Below are positions 7,946 to 14,621 of a stretch of 64,000 bases of DNA, piece after piece. The position numbers and the translations under genes are program-made. The stretch comes from JAXLVB01 sp046329195 (GTDB lineage Bacteria; Bacteroidota; Bacteroidia; Cytophagales; Spirosomataceae). Each line of letters starts with the position of its first letter. Position 1 is the stretch's first letter. The stretch lies in NCBI GenBank assembly GCA_046329195.1, contig JAXLVB010000001.1:2976001-3040000 (forward strand), written 5' to 3'. The notes below the pieces were generated by a model. That model had not been told where the DNA came from, searched no databases, and saw nothing but the letters and a program-made list of their open reading frames with translations.

Positions 7946-8641
7946 ATGGCAACTACAGCTAAAGGTAAGAACATACAAAACACAAAAGAGGTAAAAACAG
8001 TTACACCTGCAACCGTGAACCAAAACGCAAAAACAACAACTGCTCCAGTAAAGAACACTACGGAGAAAGTAGATTTCACGGACAGCATCAACAAGGTAAA
8101 AGAAACGGCTAAAGTTGTGAACACCGAAATCAAAGAAGCGGCTACCGAAATCGTGAAAGACCTCAAAGAAGTTAGCCAAGAGGTAACAAGCGTAGCGACA
8201 AAAAGCATCAAAGAAGCCACTAAAAAAGTAGATTTCTCTGACAGCGTAAAAACCGTGAAAGAAACTGCCGCTGTGGTGAATACGCAACTCAAAGAAACCG
8301 CCAGCGTAGTAGCTACTGACATCAAAGAAGCTCGCAAAGAATTGGTGGACGTAACTACCAAATTGGCAAAAGAAGCCGTAGAAAATATCAACGTAACCGA
8401 ACGCATCAACACCTTGAAAAACGCCGTTAAAAACACCAACAACTACGCCTTAGAAATGTCTGAGGAACTCATCAAAGGCATCGAAACCAACGGTGAGAAA
8501 TGGCAAAACGTTGCCGAAAAAGCCATCAAAAGTGGTTTGAAGTTGGCCGAACGTCAAGAAAAAATCGTTTTCTCTACGCTTGAAGCCGTAAAAGGCCAAG
8601 TGGCGAGTTCGGCTCTTCGTTTCAAAAAATTGTTCCAATAA
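7946..8641 (+). CDS. Phasin-like / apolipoprotein-like amphipathic helical repeat protein
   Basis: A 231-aa cytoplasmic protein with no signal peptide or catalytic motif. After a disordered Lys/Thr/Asn-rich head (1-45), it has two similar blocks beginning KVDFTDSINKVKETAKVVNT (about 48) and KVDFSDSVKTVKETAAVVNT (about 93), each about 45 residues of alternating Lys/Glu and Val/Ala. This is the pattern of 11-mer amphipathic helices that lie on lipid surfaces (LEA, apolipoprotein, phasin). A less regular third helix region (about 140-231) resembles phasin-2 family C termini (EKWQNVAEKAIKSGLKLAER). First gene of an operon with another phasin-like gene, an ArsA-type ATPase and a hydrolase. Lipid-droplet coating is inferred; a stress LEA-like role is the main alternative. 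Confidence 0.65.
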   Translation: MATTAKGKNIQNTKEVKTVTPATVNQNAKTTTAPVKNTTEKVDFTDSINKVKETAKVVNTEIKEAATEIVKDLKEVSQEVTSVATKSIKEATKKVDFSDSVKTVKETAAVVNTQLKETASVVATDIKEARKELVDVTTKLAKEAVENINVTERINTLKNAVKNTNNYALEMSEELIKGIETNGEKWQNVAEKAIKSGLKLAERQEKIVFSTLEAVKGQVASSALRFKKLFQ

Positions 8642-8649
8642 TCGCTTTG

Positions 8650-8688
8650 GAGCAGTGGTTGTAGAGTTTGGCTCTACAACCACTGCTC
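8650..8688 (+). other. 17-bp perfect inverted repeat between phasin-like genes
   Basis: Arms GAGCAGTGGTTGTAGAG (8650-8666) and CTCTACAACCACTGCTC (8672-8688) with loop TTTGG. It starts 9 bp after the first stop codon. No T-tract follows, so it is more likely a partial terminator or mRNA-stabilising/processing hairpin that sets different levels of the first and later operon products. Confidence 0.75.
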
Positions 8689-8714
8689 ATCAACTATACT
8701 AAACCGTTAAAACC

Positions 8715-9080
8715 ATGTCAAATAGCCTCATCTCCAAAGCCTTAAAAACCAACAAGGTGCTTTTTAAAGCCGGTGCACACATTGTGAAGACCTCGTTCAA
8801 AACGACTCGTTCGTTGGCTGGCCTTTACAAAAATGCAGGCACTAAAGCGTTCGGAATCGGCAAAAACCTGTTGCAGGAAACGGTAAAATTAGCTGCCGAA
8901 AACCAGAAAGACGTGAAAGAAACATCGGTAAAAGCACTTAAAGAAGCTACCGAGATTATTCGTCAACGCCACAAGGCTGCTGCTGAAAACGTAGCTATCT
9001 CGCCCGAAGTGCCCGTAAAAAAGGCAGCAAAAAAAGCTAAAAAAGCCGATGTAAGCATCGACGACCTTCTCAAAGACTGA
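8715..9080 (+). CDS. Small phasin-like helical protein with Lys/Ala-rich tail
   Basis: 121 aa, cytoplasmic, almost entirely predicted helical. Residues about 5-85 are amphipathic (LLQETVKLAAENQKDVKETS), comparable with the phasin-like protein upstream. Residues about 95-110 are a histone-like basic stretch (VKKAAKKAKKA) and the end is acidic (SIDDLLKD). This resembles bifunctional phasins such as PhaF/PhaM, where a basic Ala/Lys tail ties granules to DNA; that comparison is by composition only. Lies 73 bp after the first phasin-like gene, across the hairpin, and only 8 bp before the ArsA-type ATPase, so the three are co-transcribed. Confidence 0.6.
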   Translation: MSNSLISKALKTNKVLFKAGAHIVKTSFKTTRSLAGLYKNAGTKAFGIGKNLLQETVKLAAENQKDVKETSVKALKEATEIIRQRHKAAAENVAISPEVPVKKAAKKAKKADVSIDDLLKD

Positions 9081-9088
9081 GTTCACTC

Positions 9089-10246
9089 ATGCGTATTATC
9101 TTATTCACAGGAAAAGGCGGCGTGGGCAAAACCACCTCAGCCGCAGCTACTGCCCTGAAAGCCGCTCAGGCGGGTATCAAAACGCTCATTATTTCGACGG
9201 ATCCCGCCCATAGTTTGTCGGATGCCCTTGATATAAAGCTAACACCAGAGCCTGTCGAAATCCAGCCCAATTTATTTGCACAAGAGTTTGACGTGTATTA
9301 TTCCATGGAAAAATACTGGAATAGTATGCGCAATCTGATGCAAACAATTTTTCGTTGGAAGGGTGTCAAAAACGTAGTGGCCGAAGAACTCTCTGTGCTA
9401 CCCGGTATGGAAGAGGCTTCTGCTTTCTTGTGGTTAGAAAAATACTATACCGAAGGCGCCTACGAGCTGATTGTGATTGACAGCGCCCCTACGGGCGAAA
9501 CCCTCACCTTGCTCTCGCTGCCGCAAGTGGCTAAGTCGTGGATGACGAAGGCCTTCTCTGGCAAAAACCTGGCAGTCAAAGCCGTTACGTCGGGCGTGCG
9601 GGTATTCACAGGAGTCCCCCTGGACAAGGGCCTGATGGAGCTCGAAGACATGTTCGACAAGCTCGAACGCATCCAGAAGGTGTTTCTTGACCCAACGGTG
9701 TGCTCTATTCGTATTGTGACCAACCCCGAGCGCATGGTCATCAAAGAAGCCCAACGAGCTTACACCTACCTTCAGCTGTATGGCTATAATGTAGATGCGG
9801 TGATTATCAACCGCATCTTGCCCGAAAGTGCTGAGACGGGCGTTTTTAAAAATTACCTGACTTCTCAAAAACAATACATCCAAGACATCGAAGAAAGTTT
9901 TGCACCGATTCCGGTTCTGAAGGTGGTTCACCAAGGGCAGGAAGTCTTTGGCAAAAGCTTATTGGACCAAATCGGTACGTCGCTCTACGAGGGCAAAAAC
10001 CCCGCCGATGTCTTGCACTTAGATAAGCCTTACGACATCATCGAAAACCCCGAAGGGTATTTCTTCAAGATACGCCTGCCTTTTGTGACGGAGAAAGAAA
10101 TCGAACTCAAGAAGTTTGGCGATGAGTTGGTGATTGACTTGGGAAATCGCCGTAAATCGTTGTTTCTGCCTCGTTTTGCTCACTTTTTACGCCTAAAAGA
10201 ATACCGTTTTCAAGCGCCTTGGTTGGTTGTTTCGTTGGTTAAATAA
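9089..10246 (+). CDS. ArsA/Get3-family ATPase with C-terminal HSP20-like domain
   Basis: Cytoplasmic P-loop ATPase of the ArsA/Get3 (SIMIBI) class. The deviant Walker A GKGGVGKTT lies at residues 8-16, the switch I block STDPAHSLSDAL at about 36-47, and the switch II region DSAPTGETLTLLSLP near 130. The last 75 residues (from about 310) form an alpha-crystallin/HSP20-like beta domain (GYFFKIRLPFVTEKEIELKK). No ArsB, ArsR or ArsC gene is nearby, so arsenite export is unlikely. Get3 relatives chaperone hydrophobic tail segments to membranes; because the gene is 8 bp behind phasin-like genes and 2 bp before a lipase-like gene, a role in loading or assembling proteins on lipid inclusions is an attractive inference. 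Confidence 0.88.
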   Translation: MRIILFTGKGGVGKTTSAAATALKAAQAGIKTLIISTDPAHSLSDALDIKLTPEPVEIQPNLFAQEFDVYYSMEKYWNSMRNLMQTIFRWKGVKNVVAEELSVLPGMEEASAFLWLEKYYTEGAYELIVIDSAPTGETLTLLSLPQVAKSWMTKAFSGKNLAVKAVTSGVRVFTGVPLDKGLMELEDMFDKLERIQKVFLDPTVCSIRIVTNPERMVIKEAQRAYTYLQLYGYNVDAVIINRILPESAETGVFKNYLTSQKQYIQDIEESFAPIPVLKVVHQGQEVFGKSLLDQIGTSLYEGKNPADVLHLDKPYDIIENPEGYFFKIRLPFVTEKEIELKKFGDELVIDLGNRRKSLFLPRFAHFLRLKEYRFQAPWLVVSLVK

Positions 10247-10254
10247 GCGTGATT

Positions 10255-11001
10255 ATGGCTACCCATCCTATTCAGAAACCAGCTTGGTGGTTGTATTGCA
10301 CCGAGGCCATTCGAGCCTGTATCGAACTGATTGGCTGTCTGTTTTTCTTGTGGAGATACCGTTTCCAACGGGTAGGTCATCAAGCCCCTATTGTGATTAT
10401 CCCGGGGCTCACGACTAGCGATAGCTACACGGCTTTGCTGCGTTGGTTTATTCGCAAGCATGGCTTTGAGCATGTGTACCCTTGGGGCTTAGGGCGTAAT
10501 TGGGGCAAGATGCAATATGTGTCACAGCTTACTGAAAAAATGGAAGCACTTTTTGAGCAACACCAACAGAAAATCACGCTGATTGGCTGGAGTTTAGGGG
10601 GTGTTTTTGCTCGGGAAATAGCTAAAAACAAACCCGACCTCATCGAACAGGTCATCACCTTAGGCAGTCCTTTTGCCGATACCGATGCGCCTAATCATGC
10701 CCGCTGGGTATATGAATTGCTCAACGATGTGAAGGCCATAGATAGTACCTTGCTGGCTCAAATCCCCGAACCAGCCCCCGTTCGGACTACGGCGTTTTAC
10801 TCAAAACAAGACGGGGTAGTGCCGTGGGAGGTTTGTAAAGAACATCAGGAAGACGAATTGCATACGAATATAGAAGTGCGTGGAAGCCACTTTGGCTTTC
10901 CGTTTAATGTACAAATCTACAAGTTCCTCATCGAAGGCCATTTACTTGCCCCGACCGTCTGCACCGATACCCCAGTTGTTGAGGTCGGTCTGACAACGTA
11001 A
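10255..11001 (+). CDS. Alpha/beta-hydrolase, lipase/esterase-like
   Basis: Lipase-like serine hydrolase of 249 aa. The nucleophile elbow GWSLGG places Ser113 (counted from the ATG at 10255). Plausible acid and base are Asp in SKQDGVVPW and His in RGSHFGFPFN. A hydrophobic stretch at about 20-35 (ACIELIGCLFFLW) could anchor it to a membrane or lipid surface. An in-frame GTG at 10249 is an alternative start. It is nearly contiguous with the ArsA-type gene and closes the phasin-like operon, so it may hydrolyse the stored lipid. The exact substrate cannot be told from sequence. Confidence 0.85.
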   Translation: MATHPIQKPAWWLYCTEAIRACIELIGCLFFLWRYRFQRVGHQAPIVIIPGLTTSDSYTALLRWFIRKHGFEHVYPWGLGRNWGKMQYVSQLTEKMEALFEQHQQKITLIGWSLGGVFAREIAKNKPDLIEQVITLGSPFADTDAPNHARWVYELLNDVKAIDSTLLAQIPEPAPVRTTAFYSKQDGVVPWEVCKEHQEDELHTNIEVRGSHFGFPFNVQIYKFLIEGHLLAPTVCTDTPVVEVGLTT

Positions 11002-11014
11002 TACTTCTGCTGGC

Positions 11015-12112
11015 CTATTCCGAAAAACTGGTGAAGGTTTTACCATCATAACGATACAAACCCAAGCGTTGAGTGCCAAACCACTGGTTGCCAGCGTTGT
11101 CGTCCATCACAAACCAAGTAGGCTCATTAGGCAAACCTTCTTTGGTGCTAAGCTGTGTTAACGATTGCCCGCTGTAGGCATAGATGACCCCCCTTTGAGT
11201 ATAATCAGCAAACCACAATTTCCCCGTTTTACTGGCCGCTAGCAATGCTTCATGGGCTATATCAGCACCATTAGGTGTTTTGAAAAAACGCTTAGTCAGT
11301 TCGTATCCGTCGTAGCGGCAAATGCTGTGCCGGGCGGTGGCAAACCACAGATTACCAGACTGATCCTGAGCTATATGATACACATTGCCGAAGTTAGGTG
11401 GAGTAATACTACTGAGCGTCCGACCATCAAAACGGCAAATACCTTCATCTTCTCCTGACGCAAACCAAATGTTTCCGACTTTATCTTCGAGTATTGAATA
11501 AGAAACTTTGAGACTAAGCTGCTGCTTATTGATGATAGACTGATGGGTGAAATAACTAAAATACGTACCGTCGAAGCAATAGACGCCGTCGCTGGTACCA
11601 AGCCAAATGACGCCATGACGGTCTTGTAACATACTCCACACGCCGTTTTGAGTAGGCGGCGTATGAACGGGCTGATTGCTGGTGTAGAGGTACGAAAGAT
11701 TGGTCGCAATGATAGGAACTTGCTCAAATTTCTTTCCATCAAAGCGACACAACCCTCGCTGAGTACCAATCCAAAGAATTCCATTTTTGTCTTCCAACAA
11801 CGACCAAATCACATTCGTAATCAGACCGTCTGCTACGGTATAATGCCTGAAACGAGTTCCATCAAACCGATACAGACCGTTTCCATTTGTGCCAAACCAC
11901 AAGGCTCCGTCATTGCTTTGCAAGCTACATCCCACCGACGCAAAAGGGTCTATGGCTTGGGCTTTGTTGATTTTTGCTATTTCTGTTGGTTGAAGAACAC
12001 GCTCGGTGTTTTGTAACGGACGTTGGGTTTGCCCGTGGCACGAGCCAAGCAGCAATAAGGTGAATACCAAGACGAGAATCTGGTTAAAAATGCGTTGCAT
12101 GAGGTTCATCAA
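11015..12112 (-). CDS. Reg_prop beta-propeller lipoprotein
   Basis: A lipoprotein signal ends in LLLGSCHG. The rest consists of about seven propeller blades of the two-component-regulator-propeller (Reg_prop) type, each with a core such as DGALWFGTNGNGLYRFDG or NGILWIGTQRGLCRFDG and a closing Phe-x-x-Tyr/Phe strand. In Bacteroidota these blades normally form the periplasmic sensor of large hybrid two-component systems, but here no kinase, TM helix or DNA-binding domain follows within 365 aa. It would therefore be a free-standing lipid-anchored propeller, possibly ligand- or protein-binding. It converges on the hydrolase gene. Confidence 0.85.
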   Translation of the reverse strand: MMNLMQRIFNQILVLVFTLLLLGSCHGQTQRPLQNTERVLQPTEIAKINKAQAIDPFASVGCSLQSNDGALWFGTNGNGLYRFDGTRFRHYTVADGLITNVIWSLLEDKNGILWIGTQRGLCRFDGKKFEQVPIIATNLSYLYTSNQPVHTPPTQNGVWSMLQDRHGVIWLGTSDGVYCFDGTYFSYFTHQSIINKQQLSLKVSYSILEDKVGNIWFASGEDEGICRFDGRTLSSITPPNFGNVYHIAQDQSGNLWFATARHSICRYDGYELTKRFFKTPNGADIAHEALLAASKTGKLWFADYTQRGVIYAYSGQSLTQLSTKEGLPNEPTWFVMDDNAGNQWFGTQRLGLYRYDGKTFTSFSE

Positions 12113-12266
12113 GTGGAGTGATTGAATTCACAGAGAGCTGCGAAGGGGTTGTAATTAGATTTAAGTGGTTGATAGTTAATGGTTTGATTGTTTTGATACT
12201 ACGAATTGATAACTCGCTTATCGTCAAATCATGGAACAGACCAATCAACTAATTCCCAGTCACTAC

Positions 12267-12668
12267 TTAATTGACCAGAATCTCGTTGTGCGGCAAGGCA
12301 TACTGGCTACCTAAAGCACGCAAGACGATGAAATCTCCTTTTTTACATTTGGCCAATATTTTCTGAATGTCAATTTGCTGATAGGTTTGTTTAGAAAACG
12401 AACACAAGGACTTGGTTTTCCCGTCTCGAATCGAAATTTGAAAAGCGATCTTGTCAACAGGAGTACTCGATTTGGGAGATAAGTTGGCCGTGCAGACGGT
12501 GAGCTTACCACTGGCTTGTTGTGAGAGGATGCACTTGCCTTTGGTGGTGTATTCGTTCACGACCATTTTGTTGTTCAAAAAGGCTGCGGAGCATTGCTGT
12601 TGAGCCCAAGCGTGTGAGCCAATAGCCAATAAAGCGATTGCTAAGAGGAAGCGATGTTTTGTGTTCAT
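12267..12668 (-). CDS. Small secreted protein of unknown function
   Basis: 133 aa with a clear signal peptide: basic start (MNTKHR), hydrophobic core (FLLAIALLAIG) and AWA|QQQ cleavage near residue 23. The mature part has four Cys (about residues 26, 46, 58 and 88) plus one more near 106, and beta-strand-like sequence (VDKIAFQISIRDGKTKSLCS). No family recognised. It is divergent from the membrane-tethered winged-helix regulator, with 172 bp between them that contains regularly spaced GTAAA words, so it is a likely target of that regulator. Confidence 0.7.
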   Translation of the reverse strand: MNTKHRFLLAIALLAIGSHAWAQQQCSAAFLNNKMVVNEYTTKGKCILSQQASGKLTVCTANLSPKSSTPVDKIAFQISIRDGKTKSLCSFSKQTYQQIDIQKILAKCKKGDFIVLRALGSQYALPHNEILVN

Positions 12669-12743
12669 TTTCGTAGGCTTTTACGTGGTGGCGATTTGTT
12701 TGTTTTGACAGAACAAACGTAGCCATTACACCCCCTAACAATG

Positions 12744-12780
12744 GTAAATCAACTGTAAAAAAGTGTAAATTATACGTAAA
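12744..12780. promoter_or_regulatory. Spaced GTAAA direct repeats between divergent genes
   Basis: GTAAA occurs at 12744, 12755, 12764 and 12776 (spacings 11, 9 and 12 bp) in the divergent region between the secreted-protein gene and the winged-helix regulator. Tandem repeats near one helical turn are typical of OmpR-family binding sites. Assignment to the adjacent regulator is inferred. Confidence 0.35.
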
Positions 12781-12840
12781 AAGTGATTCTTTTGTATAAA
12801 ATCAATTGAGAAAAGCCCAAAGAGTGTGTAACTTTCGTTC

Positions 12841-13728
12841 ATGAAACGTAACGTATTCTCTGGCGGACTATTCATCATTGCTCTGTTGGTGTTTTCGGTT
12901 GGTTTTTTGCAACCATCCAATGACCTAACCAATCAGCGTATGGCCTTGGCTATGCGAGAAATCGGCCATCAATTATTACTTCATGCCGGCGACTCTACGT
13001 CTCGGGTATTACCCATCAAACAACTTAATGAACGCACCTATCAAATTGAGTTTCAGCGGAAATTTTCGTTTGTACCTGATACGTTGGTCAAGCTGACACA
13101 ACAACGCTTGGTACAGCGCAAACTACCCTCCGCCTATTTGGTACACGTGTTCGACTGCTCCAAAGGTCAAGAGGTCTATGCCTTTGAGCGTACCAATCTA
13201 CCCAACGAAATGATTTCGTGTTTGGGGCGAACGTTACCTACCGACTGCTATAAAATACAAATCACCTTTGCCGAGCCCCAACCATACCCAGAGGCAGCAA
13301 TACCCTATCGTACCATTGGGGTGGTCTTGTTGTTTTCGGCCTTGTTGGGGTTTGTAGGAGGGCGTTATTTACCTGTCAAAAAACACACACAAACGCCAGC
13401 TGTAGTGCCCGCAGATGAGCCTGATATTAAGATTGGGCGCTATGGTTTTTACCCTACCAAACGAATCTTGTGGTGTGACAACGAGACCACCGAACTATCG
13501 GATAAAGAAACAAAACTCCTCACGATTTTTGCCTTGGCCCAAAACAAGGTGATTGAACGTGAACGCTTGCTCAAAGAAGTATGGGAAGACGAGGGTGTGT
13601 ACGTAGGCGGACGCACGCTGGACGTGTTTGTATCGAAACTGCGAAAAAAACTACAGAAAGACAACACCATACGGCTCACCAATAGTCATGGCAAAGGCTA
13701 TAAGTTGGAGACCAATGTGTTTGGATAG
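12841..13728 (+). CDS. Membrane-tethered OmpR-type winged-helix regulator
   Basis: A one-component transmembrane regulator. Topology read from sequence: N-terminal signal-anchor (residues about 7-23, FSGGLFIIALLVFSVGFLQ), a periplasmic segment of about 135 residues containing two Cys that may pair, a second TM helix (about 160-178, IGVVLLFSALLGFVGGRYL), then a cytoplasmic linker and a Trans_reg_C winged helix (about 197-293) with the typical LSDKETKLLTIFALAQN and GGRTLDVFVSKLRKKLQ elements. This is ToxR-like in concept but with the sensor first and the DNA-binding domain last. It probably senses an envelope signal and acts on nearby genes such as the divergent secreted protein. Confidence 0.85.
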   Translation: MKRNVFSGGLFIIALLVFSVGFLQPSNDLTNQRMALAMREIGHQLLLHAGDSTSRVLPIKQLNERTYQIEFQRKFSFVPDTLVKLTQQRLVQRKLPSAYLVHVFDCSKGQEVYAFERTNLPNEMISCLGRTLPTDCYKIQITFAEPQPYPEAAIPYRTIGVVLLFSALLGFVGGRYLPVKKHTQTPAVVPADEPDIKIGRYGFYPTKRILWCDNETTELSDKETKLLTIFALAQNKVIERERLLKEVWEDEGVYVGGRTLDVFVSKLRKKLQKDNTIRLTNSHGKGYKLETNVFG

Positions 13729-13734
13729 TCAGGT

Positions 13735-14373
13735 TTAAATCTGCTGAAGTGCCTCTGTATCAATAGTATGCCCCCCTGCAAAGGTAAGAACCCGTGCGTG
13801 TGGAATAGCCTGACGAATGTGCGCTTCGTACTGAGCCACATCAATCTGTTTCAGAAATTCATCGTTTTGTCCATATACCAATACTACTTCTTTGTCGGCC
13901 AAAAGAGCTGGGTCAATCACGTCTTGAATCCCATTGGCAAAATACCCCGCCCACAGTACCAAGCGGTCGTATCGAATGTGCTGGTTCATAATCCAGCGGC
14001 ATACCGTGGCAGTGCCTTGCGAAAATCCTAACACGTTGATTTTGATGCTATTAAGATCTTTGTTGGCCAAAACAGTATCATACAACAGGTTGAGATAACG
14101 TACATAATCATCAATCTCGCTTACCCGCTCTTCACGAGTCATCCAAGTGGCACCCACACGCCCCGAAAAACCTTCTAAATAAAACCGAGAAAGAGCTTCT
14201 GGAGCTACTACCACACAGGTATCAGAAGCAATGGCTTCAAATTTTTTGATAAAATAGGGTGCCAATTGCCCGTATCCGTGGCATACAAACCAGATTTCTT
14301 GGGTGGCATCCGAAATTTCGCCCAAAGTACAGTAGCGGGCGGTGCGGGGAACAATCAGTTGATGTTGTTGCAT
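13735..14373 (-). CDS. Alpha/beta-hydrolase (phospholipase/carboxylesterase-like)
   Basis: Serine esterase resembling the carboxylesterase/thioesterase (YpfH/Est) group. The nucleophile elbow is GFSQGTATV; Asp is offered by VYGQNDEFLKQ and His by FAGGHTIDTEAL near the C terminus. I take the start at the ATG at 14373 (212 aa), not the ATG at 14424: a perfect Bacteroidota -7 element (TAACTTTG on the minus strand, 14417-14410) overlaps the first codons of the longer frame, so transcription should begin inside it. Cytoplasmic, no signal peptide. Substrate unknown. Confidence 0.8.
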   Translation of the reverse strand: MQQHQLIVPRTARYCTLGEISDATQEIWFVCHGYGQLAPYFIKKFEAIASDTCVVVAPEALSRFYLEGFSGRVGATWMTREERVSEIDDYVRYLNLLYDTVLANKDLNSIKINVLGFSQGTATVCRWIMNQHIRYDRLVLWAGYFANGIQDVIDPALLADKEVVLVYGQNDEFLKQIDVAQYEAHIRQAIPHARVLTFAGGHTIDTEALQQI

Positions 14374-14409
14374 AAAGGCAAAACCTACACAGAAAAATTT
14401 GTAGGTCTG

Positions 14410-14417
14410 CAAAGTTA
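14410..14417 (-). promoter_or_regulatory. -7 promoter element of the esterase gene
   Basis: TAACTTTG on the minus strand matches TAnnTTTG exactly and lies about 37 bp before the ATG at 14373. The -33 region has only a TTTT stretch about 22 bp upstream, so the promoter call rests mainly on the -7 box. Confidence 0.5.
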
Positions 14418-14440
14418 GGTTCATTTTGCAGAAATAATAG

Positions 14441-14468
14441 AAAAGCCCGCCTGAACAAGCGAGCTTTT
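14441..14468. terminator. Hairpin with A/T flanks
   Basis: AAAAGCCCGC at 14441-14450 and GCGAGCTTTT at 14458-14467 form an imperfect stem around CTGAACAA, a form common for Bacteroidota intrinsic terminators. Its position between divergent promoters is unusual; it may insulate them. Confidence 0.4.
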
Positions 14469-14621
14469 GCCAATGAGCCTATGACGAATGAGTAATGCGA
14501 ATAGTTTGAAATGAAGCCGATGCAAAGGTAATCAAGCGAAAATACTTCACAAGCGAATTTTCGCAAAATTTTATTGAACGGTCAGCCCTATTCGTCTAAC
14601 TTATCCATTCATTCCCAACAC

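Noticed and set aside
7930..8442. Minus-strand frame of 170 codons over the phasin-like gene
   Set aside because: Val/Ser/Phe-rich antisense of a Lys/Glu-rich repeat protein, a typical artefact.
9089..10246. Arsenic resistance operon
   Set aside because: No arsB, arsC, arsD, arsR or acr3 gene in the surroundings.
3773..10246. Polyhydroxyalkanoate synthesis cluster
   Set aside because: No PHA synthase, ketothiolase or acetoacetyl-CoA reductase is in the window; phasin-like proteins alone do not show PHA.
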